DNA from: Austropuccinia psidii | Lineage: Eukaryota > Basidiomycota > Pucciniomycetes > Pucciniales > Sphaerophragmiaceae | DNA length: 64,000 bases | Assembly (NCBI GenBank): GCA_023105745.1 | Contig: JALGQZ010000011.1 | Span: 11,184,975 to 11,248,974 of the forward strand | Direction: 5' to 3' | Shown: piece after piece, positions 22,761-34,842 of the stretch | Numbering within the stretch: position 1 is the stretch's first letter | Layout: each line of letters starts with the position of its first letter | Notes under the pieces: generated by a model | Databases searched by the model: none | The model's input: only the letters and a program-made list of their open reading frames with translations | Told to the model about the DNA's origin: nothing | Made by a program: the position numbers and the translations under genes

Positions 22761-25130
22761 ATTTATTTTATATATTTTATTGATTTTGTTTTTTTTCTTT
22801 TGGTAATTTTTTCAAAATCTTTCTAACATTTTTTTCCTTTGATATTTTTGTATTTGGTTATTTTATCATGTTTGTTTTCTATTTTAAGAAATAAAAATGT
22901 ATTTAGTGTGTTATCTCATTTTATCCATTTCTTGTTTCTTAAATGCTTCTGCATGTTTTCTATACGCTTTGCTCAGTTCTCGCTGAATTTCTTTGTTCAA
23001 ATATGGTTGATTTATTTTTAATTCCAATTTTAGTTATATTTTCTTGATCTGATTTTTTCTTTGAATTTTGTTGTTTTTTTGGATTTAATTCTTTTTTTTA
23101 ATTTTTTTGATTGGTGCAGATACCCAGAAATGGCCAAATAAAACTCCCAATCAATGCATTTGTACTGATTTGGAGTATGCACACCCATAAAAAAACAAAA
23201 AACCAAAAAAAAATTAAAAAAGAAAATCATCAAAAAAAGAACTTAAAACAAATATTAAAAATTAAACAATTAAGAAAAAACTTGATAAAATTACAAATGA
23301 AAAGAAATTCATCAAAATTTAGAAAGTTAAAAAAAATTGAAACAATTTCATAGAAATCAAAAAAAATAAAAAAAAATTCAAAGAATTTGAAATCTACAAA
23401 ACAATAAAATAATAATAGAAAAAAGTTAGTAAGAGGTACTGAATCAAAAATCAGAAAGAAAGAAAGAAATTATGAGTCAGTGAAATGAAATGAGCTATTG
23501 AGGAATAATGATTTAAAAAAATGAAGCAAATAGTGATAAAAACCATGCCAAAATTACAAAGATCAAAATGATTGCAGTTTTATTGATTGAATATGAAAAA
23601 TTGGAAACAGAAAATGAGATAAAAGGACAATGAAAACCATGCAATTAAGATCAAATCAATTACAAACTTGCTTAAAATAGTGTAGATGCATGAGGTAGAA
23701 AAGCTAATTAGAAAGATGTAATGAATTTCTGTGTATTTAAATATATTGAATTTAAATTTGAATACTTAATTCATATTGATATCCCATCATCATCACAAGA
23801 CATGGAAATAAACTCAAAGGCCAAGTATACCAGTTTTATCAAAATGATGGACAATTTGATAGAGGATTGTTATTTAAAATATTTCAATAAGTGTTAGCTG
23901 TCAGTGATTTAAATTAATGAGCTCAAATCTACCCTTAGTTTTATTTTTAATTCAGGATCTTGGAGTAAGACAAAGGCTTGAGGAAAGGTTTAATGAGGGT
24001 TGAAATGTATTCTATCCATTTTTTTGAAAAAAGCCACCACAGAAAGGTCTTTATTAGCCAATTTATTACATTACAACTTCAGGAGGTATGCTTGGATTCC
24101 CAAATGAAAAGAAAAGGTGACCTTTTACCTGTTCATTTAACAATTTCTCTGGAAATCTCAAAGGATACTCTTATATTATTTGAGCTGGATGGTTGGAGAA
24201 TTTCTACTTAGTGCTTTTATTGAGATAAGCAATTTTTATCAGATTTCAAACAGGTACATAGAGACATTTACTAAAATATTCCATTCTCAAAATTTTTAAA
24301 ATCTTCCACTTCAAAGATACCTCCTGTAAATTCATGTTATTCTAATCTCTAAAGCCCAATAGTATAGTCATGAGAATTTGATAATTATTTCCACTGGGAT
24401 GAAAAACCAAAACATTTAATTAAAAATTGACTTCAATTTATTTGAGAATTATTTTTTTCAATAAATAAAAACAAAAATTTTGATAGACTATTATGTGAAA
24501 TTCTTTTGCATTTTTCCATTTTATTGACAAAATTTCAAAAAAGCAAAATTTATTTGTAGCAAAAGTTCCAATTTCTCCTGTATGGGAACATGATGTTTTA
24601 TGAAACAAATTTTTATGATGATAATCCAACCTTTCATTTTCAATTCTCCCATTTTTGAAAAAATTGAGGGAAGTGATTCTGGAAGAGAGAAAGAAAATGA
24701 TATTTGTTTTGTACACATTTGAGTTTTGAATATAAATGGGCTGAACTAAATGTAGATGAAAAATTTCAAATCAAAAACTAGTACAAACTCATAATTAAGA
24801 AATATATATAAATGTGTATAAAAATGAGGTTTTAAAACTATTGATAAAATTTCTACCTCAAAGGAGTCATTCAAAGATTCCAAAATCACTATTTGATTAT
24901 AAAACTCCTTGCCAGTTCCCTTTTTCAGGGATTGAGATTTTGAGTATTACCTTTTTTAAAGCTCATTAAATGTATAAAACTATATTAATATTCAAATTGA
25001 TAAAATTTAGTATCTTCTCTATTTTTCAAAGGAAATGGAAAAACTTATTTAAATATATCTGCTATAAGCTACACTCAAAGGGTACCAATCTGTAAGAATA
25101 TCTGGGAGGTGGTTTCTTGGACAAATCATA
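22761..25130. other. AT-rich spacer without gene
   Basis: T-rich on the plus strand to about 23110, then A-rich from about 23190 to 23420. These arms surround a more balanced core of about 75 bp, an inverted composition. From 23460 on there is ordinary AT-rich sequence with only short open frames and no motif I recognise. Confidence 0.5.
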
Positions 25131-26619
25131 CACCAGGGCAAATGTTGCGTCAATTTCTGGAAAGAGACTTCATGTCCCCCTTCTGTCAGCATAAAATCTT
25201 GCTTCAGTCACATTAGTGTCACATTATATTCACTGGATTTAGTGAGTCACATCACGTCTGCGTCAAGACAATGTCAAACATCACATGTGTCACATGAGTA
25301 TGTCACTCAAAGCCAAAACCCCATATCAAAACAATTGGCAAGGTTTGGGTAATTACACCTCATGGTGCAAGGCAGCAGTTTGGCATGCTCAGATTTGTGA
25401 ATGGAATGACTTCCACCCTGCCTCCTGATCATCTGAACCCTTTACCATGCCTACTCTCACACATGAATTGCCTTCTGCACCCCTGCCTAATCCTCTCCAA
25501 CCCTTAACATGCTTACACTCCTGCACTACCCTCAAGAAATGGCTCCATGGCTGCCCCCATATCTGCCCTCACCCACTCTTATGCTTCCGCATCCCTGCCA
25601 CTTACCATTCTGATGCTCCTGCAGCACCCTCAAGATATGGCTGTGACACCACCACCTCATCTCTGCACTCACCCCTCCTTATGCCTCCACACCACTTCTG
25701 CTTACCATCCTTACACTCCCATATTAGATCCATAGGGTAAGGTGGCCTGTTGGCATACATGATGAATCCAATCAGAGAAATATGTTGAGTGGCCTTCTCC
25801 ACCAACATCGTCTGGGAGGAAATTGGTGGGGCTATTCACAATGTTGTTAAGGTTTAAATCATGAGAGTCACAAATTGAAGCCTAATAATTGTATTATTTG
25901 AAACCTGAATTTTGTCTTCTGTTAATGAAACCTCAATTTTGTCTTCTGTTATTGCCACAAAACCATTTTATTTTATATCATTCAAATGGAAAACTTTGCT
26001 TAGTCCTTACCTCATGAGCATTGAATAGTTCAAAAGCTGACTTTTGTAGGTCTCTCACTAGTCAAATTTATTCAATTTGTCACAGGGAAGTAATTTCATT
26101 TGAATGAGATGAAATAATTTGCAACACATCACCTCCTTCAATTTACTGGCAAATCATATTTTGCAAATGCAATACAAGTTCAATAGATATTGATGTAAGG
26201 TTGAAAGGCCATTGATGGGAAGGTTTCTTTTGGTCAGCTTGTGGTACTGAAATGTATTTTTTCTAGAAAATTAACTAACTATTGAACTGATTTAAATTGA
26301 TATTTAAATTCTTTCAAAATTTCCAAAATTGTCCAATGTTGATATTACCTAAAAAAGAAACAATAATTAGTATTGTAACTTATTTTACTTCCACCACTTT
26401 CAGAACTCCTGCTTTTTTTTCAATTTATATCTTTTTATTCAAAGAATTTCAATCAAGTTATACATCAACTTGTCACCATTTTTTTACTCAATAAACTACC
26501 TCCACTATGCCCCAAACCTTGTGAAATTCAACTGAATTCAATGAACTACAAACTTCAACCCCGGAGAGTGGAAGTGAAATCTCTGATATGGTCAGTAGTC
26601 ATTAATTAGGCATTGAAGT
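25131..26619 (+). repeat. Repeat module, first direct copy
   Basis: Starts CACCAGGGCAAAT and runs through a block with GTGAGTCACATCACGTCTGC, a degenerate minisatellite (about 25410-25735) and a conserved 450-bp block holding AAAACTTTGCTTAGTCC. It ends in ..GGCATTGAAGT immediately before the second copy begins with CACCAGGGCAAAT. The order of blocks equals that of 26620-29830, so this is a tandem duplication. The copy appears more decayed (many GC sites turned to AT). Confidence 0.8.
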
Positions 26620-27035
26620 CACCAGGGCAAATCTCGTGTCAATCGTTGGCGATTGACTTCATGTTGCACCGTGGTCAGTATAAAATCTTGCTTCAGTCGC
26701 GTTAGTGTCACTTTATAGTCACTGGATTTAGTGAGTCACATCACGTCTGCGTCAAGACAATGTCAATCGTCACATGTGTCACATGAGAATGTCACTCAAA
26801 GCCCAAACCCATTTCAACACTATTCGCAATGTTCGGGTAATTTCACCTCATTGGCTTCCACATCCCCACCTAATCCGCCCCGACGCTTCGCATGCTTATA
26901 TGCCCACACCGCCCTCCACATGAGACTCCAACACTGCCCCCCCATCTCCGTCCTCACCACTCCTTATGCTTTCACACCCCGCCCTTACCATCTTTATGCT
27001 CACGTGGTGCACTCCCAACATGCTCCCGACACCAC

Positions 27036-27040
27036 TTATC
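27036..27040 (+). other. Target-site duplication TTATC (left)
   Basis: TTATC directly before the LTR terminus TGTCAC. The same five bases follow the other terminus at 28504-28508. Five bases is the usual Ty3/Gypsy or Copia duplication. Confidence 0.88.
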
Positions 27041-28503
27041 TGTCACAGGGGCTCTTGGACAGAAATACAAGAGTGGCCTGGCACTCAGCAATCAGGGAAC
27101 TCACTTGGAAGACTCCAAAGAATAAAGAAATAAAATAATAAGAATGAATTCCTCTAAAAGATATGCAGGTACAAGATGAGATGCAAAAGAGGAAAGGGAA
27201 GCCGAATGGCCAAAGAGCCAACCAAGTAAGTCCTTAATAACTGTTTCAACCTTCCAAAAATGAATAATGGAATTAGTAAGGATATTACCACCAGATATCC
27301 ATTGACAGGCAAAGAAAGAGAAAGAGAAAGGTGCTAAATGACTGACTTAATAATATCAGTATTTTCTTAACTAAAATGAAAAGAAAATAAGGATAAAATA
27401 AATTCAAAGTATATTAATTAACTGGGGAAAACCCCCCAGGGTGGAAAGGGTAGCCGGTATATGTGAAAAGTTGGGAGCTTGAGTTCTTCAGGCTGAAAAC
27501 TGATCTGTATCAATCCTTGAGGCTGTATTGATTGTTTTGGGAATTGATACAGCTGGCTAATATTGAAATTGAATTGGGTTGAATGAACTTCCCATGCTTA
27601 AAAATGAAATACAGTTCTTGATGGATCAGACTGTATTGAAATGAATATGGTTGCCAAGATGGATTGAGTGGAGCTTTGACACTTGACAACTTCTTTTTGG
27701 CCCTGCCTCTTGAATACACTTTGAGAATGAATTGACAGTACTCCCTTGGAAGGAATACTTGGAGTGAGAATAACCAATGACTGCTTGATGGCGTCATTGG
27801 TCTTTGACGCTGAAACACTTGCTCTTGAGCCTTGATGATTCCTCTGAATGATTGGGTGCCTTGATGACGTGATGAGATGTTGGAATGTTGAAAGGACCAT
27901 TTGATATTGCCACCATTGAATTGCTGTTGAAAAATGATGCACAATGATATATAACATCATTTATGGCATATTGGTTGATTGGCAAGAAGATTACGTCCAA
28001 AGGTCTTGAGGTGAAAAGGCAGAGGGGAAAAGGATGGATGTGATGGCTTCAGAGCTTGAAAAGGTGTTTCTGGGCCCTTTGGGGTTTTTGGCCACTTTTG
28101 GGTTCTGAGCCAAAACTGGCCCAAAAGGTGGGAAAGTGTCTTTTGGACACTTTGCGTCAAAGTGCGCAAATGCACGCAAATGCGCAAAGTGCGCAAAATG
28201 CGCAAAAATGCGCAAATGCGCATTATGAGCCCAAATGGCCAAAAACAGCCATTTGGGCCATTTCCCCTTGTTTTGACGGAAATGAGCAGAAATACCCATT
28301 TGGGCATAAATTGCCACTATGGGTTCTGGATTGAGGTGAAGGGCCATGAAGGCCCCAAAACACAAATGGCCATAAATGGTCCATAAGATAATGACGTGGC
28401 CATATTGGCCACTGGTGATGGATATGGCCAATGGGCCATAAAAGAACTGTGGCTTGATATGCCATATGGGGATCCAGGGAGGTGAATTGCCATGGTTGTG
28501 ACA
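27041..28503 (+). mobile_element. Solo LTR, family C (1463 bp)
   Basis: Bounded by the inverted termini TGTCAC and GTGACA and by a TTATC duplication, with no internal coding region, so it is a solo LTR left by LTR-LTR recombination. Two fragments of the same LTR lie at 1-336 and 18916-19550. The 3' part has TGGCC/GGCCA-rich sequence and a TGCGCAAA run at 28162-28222. Open frames across it have no recognisable domain. Confidence 0.88.
28162..28222 (+). repeat. TGCGCAAA short tandem repeat
   Basis: About seven imperfect 8-10-bp units of TGCGCAAA, located inside the solo LTR. Confidence 0.75.
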
Positions 28504-29170
28504 TTATCCTTACGCTCGCAGAGTGCCCTCCCGACATGCTCCCGACACCACTTATCCTTACGCTTGTGTAGTGCCCTCCCAACATCCTCCCGACACTGCT
28601 TACCATCCTTATGCTTGCAGAATTCCCTCCCGACATGCTCCCAACACCACTTATCCTTACGCTTGCGGAGTGCACTCCCGACATGCTCCCGACACCACTT
28701 ATCCTCACGCTCGCGGAGTGCCCTCCCAACATGCTCCCGACACCACTTATCCTTATGCTTGTGTAGTGCCCTCCCGACAACCTCCCAACACTGCTTACCA
28801 TACCTATGCTTGCGGAGTTCACTCCCGACATGCTCCCAACACCACTTATCCTTATGCTTGTGTAGTGCCCTCCCGACACTGCTTACCATCCTTACGCTCG
28901 CAGTGTGCCCTCCCAACATGCTCCTGACACCACTTATCCTTACGCTTGCAGAGTGCACTTCCAACACCACTTATCCTTACGCTCGCAGAGTGCCCTCCCG
29001 ACATGCTCCCGACACCACTTATCCTTACGCTTATGTAGTGCCCTCCCGACATGCTCCTGACACCACTTATCCTTACGCTCGCGGAGTGCCTCCCAACATG
29101 CTCCCGACACCACTTATCCTTACGCTCGCGGAGTGCCTCCCAACATGCTCCCAACACGACTTATCATTAC
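28504..29170. repeat. 48-bp minisatellite, about 14 units
   Basis: Unit about CCTTACGCTCGC..GAGTGCCC followed by TCCCGACATGCTCCCGACACC, length 48 with some shorter units. Because 48 is a multiple of three, long open frames exist on both strands with a 16-residue period (ALPTCSRHH-like). I treat those as repeat artefacts. Degenerate units of the same satellite are at 25410-25735 and 26860-27040. Confidence 0.88.
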
Positions 29171-29647
29171 GCTTCAGTACTACATCCATAGTGTACAGTG
29201 GCTTGTTGGCGTACACGATGAACGCAATCGCCAAAATATGCTGAGTGGCCTTCTATGCCAACAGGACCTAAGGGGAAATTGGTCAGTATATTCACAATGT
29301 TGTGGTTAGGGTTTAAATCATGAGACTCACAAATTAAAACGTAATAAGTGGACTATTTAAGACAAGAATTGTGTCTCCTGTTTTGCCGACAAAACCATTT
29401 TATTTCATATCATTCAAATGGAAAACTTTGCTTAGTCCTTACCTCATGAGTGTTGAATAGTTCAAAAGTTGACTTTAGTAGGTTTCTCACTAGTCAGCTT
29501 TATTCAATGTCCCACAGGGAAGTGATTTCATTTGCATGATACGAAATAATTTGCAAAACATCACCTCCTTCAATTTCCCGACAAATCGCATTTTGCAAAT
29601 GCGATTATTTTACTTGCACCTTTTTTCTTCAATTTGGATCTTTTTAT

Positions 29648-31951
29648 TTGAAAATTTTCAAACAAGTTATCAATCAACTCGTCACCATCTATTTGCTTAA
29701 TAAACTACCTCTGCTATGGCCCCAAACCCCGGGAAATTCAACTGAATTCAATGAACGACCAACTTCAGCCCCAGAGAGTGGAAGTGAAATCTCTGATATT
29801 GCCAGTAGTCGTGAATTAGGCATTGAAGTAGAGAGCCAGTCACATGAAGATAATAAAGATCCACCAGTTCTTCCAGAATTTGAGTATGCATCCATCTTGA
29901 ATATTTCTAATCTCCCAAAAGCTGATATTGTGTCATAGCCTTTATTTCAGGTCAGCCTCCAAGCTCTCAGAAACCAATTTTTAAAAGTTATGAGAAGGAA
30001 AAGACTGTTGAACCTTGTGCACTGACAGAAGATGATGGGCAAGATGATGTAATTTTCAGTGGGGCGGTGGAAATTATATCGAAGGAACGATTTGTCTCCA
30101 ACATTGCTCAAACAATCCCAAGGCTCGAAAAAATTCAAAATGATAGTAAAAGTCCTGATTATGTGCGTCAAAAGATTGCTGAAGCCATGAGCCTTCTCAA
30201 AATGGATTTGAACTGTAATTCCATTACTAATTCAAAACAAAATTGATAAAAATAGCTGCCCACAATATATGGGCAGGTGTGGAGGTGGGAGAATCTCTAC
30301 CTGAAGGATCTCGAGTCGTAATTGGATTTCCAGGCAAAGGATTAGGAAAAAGACGAAATATACATGCGACCAAAAAAACAAACAAAAAACGCCGTACCTT
30401 TGAAGCCGCAAAGGATTCTTGGGATCAAGGTGATGAAATGATCAATGTTGAAGGGGACCATATTGATAATCAACCTCCGCATACTGAACCCCCCCATACT
30501 CAATGAAACAATCCATGATGAATCTCCACATACTGAGAGCCCCCCAATACCCAATGAAACAATCCATGATGAAACCCGTCCCGCCTCTCCTTGGAATATT
30601 CAAGCCTTTCAAGAAAGGGAAACAATTAAACATGATACAATGGGACAAGATATGACTGATATAATTCCTGACCCTGAGCCCAAAGTGTCATCGTCTGCTA
30701 ATTTTCAAGGAATATTTTTATCCCACATGGAAGAGTTTGCAGGCATTTTGAATTATCATTCCAATATTACTCAACAATCATGGAAAAGGGGGCTTGATAA
30801 TATCAATAGTATTTACAAAAATCGATGGGAAAATTTACCAACAAAAGATGCTCATACATTCCTGCCCGTTGGTATTAAGGTGATCAGTAACCAAGAGCTT
30901 AAAATGTCGGCCTGGCTGGAGGACGTTGAGATGGCAGGTGAGTTTTATCTTTGTGCATGATACATGTTTATTGGCGGTTGACTGGTTATATAAATTGCAA
31001 TATACAGGGTTAGATTTTTTTAAGCCAACCAAAACAGAAGCATTTTTTTATCACAACATTTGGAATCTCAAATTGATGAAGGAATCAGCTAAACCTCCAG
31101 AGAATCTCCAAAAATCTGAACACTCCTTCTTCAAAATGGTCCAGAGCCTTCTTTACCCCGCCAATCCAGTTAAACATTTTTGGGCAAATGTTATGTTTGA
31201 ATCCATTAGTTTAGTCTCATACAATGTGGTTGCACCCAAACCATATGTTGCACCAACATCAAATTCAACCGATCCTCTTGGACTCAAACAGGGAGCAGTT
31301 GAATACCTTGCCTCCTGCTTGAGTAAATCGAAGCAACGTGCAACCCAACTCAGCATTGAAGGTGGTGGGGCTGACAATGAGATATCCATAAAGCCGCACA
31401 AGAACCTGGAGGATCTAATGGATACAGTTATCCATTTGATGATTGCGTACAACATGGTATGTGCACATACGAAGGTCGAAGTTAATGGCATCAAAGGCAA
31501 ACTCACGAACTCAAAAAAAAATGAGGCCATCAAAGATCTTTTGATGTGTCACAAGAATCTCAGAATAAATCAAATTTGCTATGGTATATTAGTGGAATTC
31601 TGTGCGGCGGGGATTTGTGGTTTGATGGTATGCTCAGATGACTGGAGAACAAGCTCAGTTTAAGGGGCTTTATCACTAATTGACATTTCCGCAAAACTTT
31701 CAGAGGGTCAAAATCTAGTGGAGCCAGTGTGGCTACGTACTAATAATTATATATGTAATTTACTGAATACAAGTTTCTTCTCATCAGAGTCTTTTAACCC
31801 CACTGTACCTCTTAAATTTGAATTTGCACAATGCTTAGTATTATACTTTGGTGATGCCTGGGTGGCGAAGCGCGGTCTTGGTTCAAGTGATGAGGTCACC
31901 TTGACTGTACCCAGGTCAGCTAAACTCACAACCAGGATTTACCCGTTTTAG
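29648..31951 (+). pseudogene. Unrecognised intron-containing gene, broken
   Basis: Several open stretches read in order: 29700-29935 (acidic, S/E-rich), 29951-30243 after an acceptor-like TTTATTTCAG, 30243-30506 (basic, GKGLGKRRN then TKKTNKKRR), 30445-30937, and 31007-31951. The last two are joined by a clear intron, GTGAGT at 30938 to ATACAG at 31006, that joins the frames exactly. Defects are a frame change near 30245, another between 30450 and 30500, and a TAA at 31661 within the last exon, which otherwise runs on to TAG 31949. I do not recognise the family. The basic patch and acidic linkers would fit a nuclear protein. Its 5' part coincides with the duplicated repeat module, so it may be element-borne. 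Confidence 0.55.
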
Positions 31952-32878
31952 ATTAGCTTTGTACTAGATAGATTGTAATTGAATTTTGCAAAGTTATTTA
32001 TGAATTTAATAATCATGACTTCCTATCCTACTACTGCCCGGAGGCCACAGTATGAATACCAATAGTAATTGTACGGCGGCATGCCTCCGTACATCATTGA
32101 AAAGACTCCAACAAGACGCAAGCTGAGTCAGGCAGTTGTGCGCGCGAGTAGCACACGCGGGGGCATTGCGGGAGGTCGCATTGATCACTTCCCGCAAGCC
32201 CATAATAGGCCAAATGTTCCTATGTCTTTCAAGAGGACTAGGATAACTAGGGATCCGCAGCAGGATGCATATTGCATTTGCGTATGCTTGCGATATTCCA
32301 GATGGTTAGATTGGAAAGTGATTGCATGGGAACATCAATGTCAAATTGAATAATGGACTATCCACTGCAATTTTCAGGTTCAGGTATTTGAGATCGCGAA
32401 CTCGCGAAGGTCAGGTGTGATCTTTCTTTTTAGCCGCAATTAAAAAAGATTCATCAACCACAATTCAATTTAGGTGATATTAATAAATCAGTAATCATTT
32501 GGTTTCATTTCATTTTCTGCTGCAAGCATGCCATTCACGAAAAAAGGAAAAGAGTGTAAAAGGGAACTCGCGAGAAAGCGTCGGGGTGAGGAAGGAAAGT
32601 GTGAGTTGCTTGCTTAATCTCAGTGTATATATATATGCTTCCACATTTATGTGGCACCCTCATTGGGCCCCACGGAAGAAAATTGGCTTTAGTCGGTTCA
32701 GATTGTGCCAATGTCATGTGGGCTCCAACAGGGAAGTCAAAGGATGTGTGCCGAAGAAAGCTCCTTGGGCATTGGGCACCATTCTGGACTCAAAACTCCT
32801 TAGCTTCAAATGGCAGGAAGCAGTATCTGATATCTTGTCTGCTTCAACACATAGTGATCACTCAACCACTCGGGAATA
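31952..32878. other. Spacer between two pseudogenes
   Basis: Apart from the palindrome at 32070 I see no supported feature. Two overlapping open frames at 32499-33093 might hold the lost 5' part of the dioxygenase, but no motif supports either. Confidence 0.4.
32070..32093. other. 24-nt TGT..ACA palindrome (1 of 5)
   Basis: Arms TGTACGGCGGCA and TGCCTCCGTACA are complementary except for one position. Related 24-nt palindromes are at 34012, 38269, 38405 and 49667. Confidence 0.7.
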
Positions 32879-33886
32879 GTGGGAGATCCCAAAAGACAAA
32901 TGAGGGCAAAACAACCCGAAAGAATAGGTTTTTTTCCTACTCTCGACCAACAGCACAAATATCAATGCCAGTATCAGCAAATATCACCCCAAGTGAAATT
33001 TGGAGGCATTCACTTTGGCCGTGTGGCAATTTTCTCTTCAACCGGATTACTCATTGCCCTTGTCGAATTCTGACCATTCACAACAATGAGTGAAGTCGAG
33101 GTCAATCAATGGGATGAATTATTACAATTCTTATTTCGCAAAAAGAGATTCACCGACCCGATTGCAACAAATGGAGCATTACTGGAGGGATTTATGTTTG
33201 CGATTGGGTGGCGCCAATTCAGCACAAAGAATGAACAATTTGGTCTGTATGGAAGTGTTGGGAAAATTGAAAACACAAAAGATGAATGGCGGAACCGAGG
33301 TGCCAATCTTAGCTCGGTGGGTTGCATTCTAGGTCAATTCTTACGATATGTTGGGGATAATTTATTTCAGAAGATTCAAAATTGCTACAACTCATTGGGG
33401 GTTCCATCTTTTGATCAAGTCAACTATGAAGGCGATATTCCGGCAAATCAGGGTGCATGCGAGTTTGCTTCCACACTCACTTTCACCATGAATGGATTCA
33501 AAAAATCACCTCATCTTGATAAGGATGCATCGCAGTATGCTTCAGGATGGTGGTTTCAAGCTGATAAGCGGACCGGCCAAATTCAAAGAGATGTGTCAAA
33601 GCAGTGTACAGGGGGAAAATTGATTTTCCCAAATGAGCATTTTTGGATTGATCTATCCGCATGTCATGGGCTCATTCAGGTAGTGTGGGCCAGTAGTACA
33701 TTTGTTCATTATACTGATCCAGCACAGGACAAAGAAAGCACGACACTAGTGGTTATGTCCGCACAATGCTCAAGCAGGCTAGCAAAAACAATGTGCCAAA
33801 AAAGCCATGGATATTACGAGATTGGGCAGAGAGCGGGCTATCAAATCAGGGATGGTAATACAATCTCATGCCAATTCAAAGAATGA
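32879..33886 (+). pseudogene. Tet-like 2OG-Fe(II) oxygenase, one nonsense codon
   Basis: One frame from about 32879 to TGA 33884 with a single TGA at 33071. Before the stop is a beta-strand-like segment (KFGGIHFGRVAIF). After it, counting from ATG 33086, the double-stranded beta-helix shows the iron ligands H143-x-D145 (SPHLDKDAS) and H208 (STFVHYTDP), with R231 as a possible 2-oxoglutarate contact. The pattern matches the TET/JBP-related oxygenases expanded in rust and other basidiomycete genomes, which in other lineages oxidise 5-methylcytosine. The 5' end is not defined, so this may also be truncated. Two TGT..ACA palindromes flank it at 32070 and 34012. Confidence 0.75.
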
Positions 33887-34011
33887 GGATATTTGCATGT
33901 GTGTTGGGTAAATAATGGTGGGGTAAGGCAGAGGACAATAGACACCAGGATTGGATGGTTTTGAGTGCAGGAGATGGGGTGTCTCACATGAAAAAGGGGT
34001 GAAGTGGATTA

Positions 34012-34035
34012 TGTACGGTGACATGCCATTGTACA
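34012..34035. other. 24-nt TGT..ACA palindrome (2 of 5)
   Basis: Arms TGTACGGTGACA and TGCCATTGTACA pair with three mismatches, all explained by G-to-A type changes. It lies 126 bp beyond the dioxygenase stop. Confidence 0.65.
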
Positions 34036-34059
34036 TATGTCCTGGTTTGTTGCTCTTGT

Positions 34060-34435
34060 CCAGGATGCCAATGCTTCACATGCGAATCCTTATTCCTGTG
34101 CAGGTTCCGACAATTCTAAAAGTTCCTGACGCCTATGTGGGCTGCCGACGCTTCACACGCCATTCCTTACGCCTGTGCAGGTTCCCTACAGCTCACATGC
34201 CAATCATTACGCCTGTGCAGGCTCCCAAAAATTCACACGCCAATCCTTACACTTGTGAAGGCTCCCAAAAATGCTAAAAATTCCTTACGCCTGTACAGGC
34301 TTCGGACGATTCACACGCCAATCCTTACGCTTGTGAAGGTTGCCAACAATGCTGACAAATTCTTACACCTGCGCAGGCTCCCGACAACTCACACGCCAAT
34401 CCTTACGCTTGTGAAGGTACCCGACAATTTAAACA
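34060..34435. repeat. Minisatellite of about 40-bp units
   Basis: About nine units built from TTACGCCTGTGCAGG, CTCCCGACA and ATTCACACGCCAATCC. The vocabulary (TTACGC, CCGACA) recalls the 48-bp satellite at 28504 but the unit differs. Confidence 0.8.
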
Positions 34436-34842
34436 ATTCAATACATGATTAAGATTAATAGCGTGTGACCATAGGAAAGGCAATATTTCACGAATATGCA
34501 GTGGATTGCTCACATGCAGGAACCTCCCGCTTTTTTACAGTTAAGAATTGATATGGGTCTAAACTATGGAAGAAGAAAATATAGGAGACGGTAACGGCGA
34601 CTATTGGCGCCTTTTTGGCAAAAGAGGGTCACACAAACAAATACTCACTCAAACCTTTGGTGGGGCACTTATAAAAATTGTTCTCATGCAATGGGACATT
34701 TGAAGCATTGAAGAAAATATAATTTCACGTGAGCAAAGAATGTAATAGAAATGGAAAATAACAAACATTGGATACAAATGATATATTTAAAAGAAATTAT
34801 TACAAATAATAAAAAGAGGAAATAATGAGATTTTTTTTAATT

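Larger units (their letters stand above)
26620..29830 (+). repeat. Repeat module, second direct copy, split by a solo LTR
   Basis: Same block order as 25131-26619, with higher GC and intact CpG-containing motifs. It is interrupted inside its minisatellite by the family C LTR (27041-28503). Its 3' end (about 29640-29830) reads into the first open frame of the unknown gene that follows, so the module may be the 5' part of that gene or of a larger element. Confidence 0.75.

Noticed and set aside
22284..22826. Long Phe/Ile open frame of about 180 codons
   Set aside because: It is the translation of the (ATTTTTTT)n microsatellite.
28492..29244. 250-codon frame and minus-strand frames over the 48-bp satellite
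   Set aside because: Unit length is a multiple of three, so frames stay open by arithmetic; no start context or domain.
29648..33886. A KDZ transposase linked to the Tet-like gene
   Set aside because: I looked for a long transposase frame or cysteine-cluster domain nearby and found none in the window.
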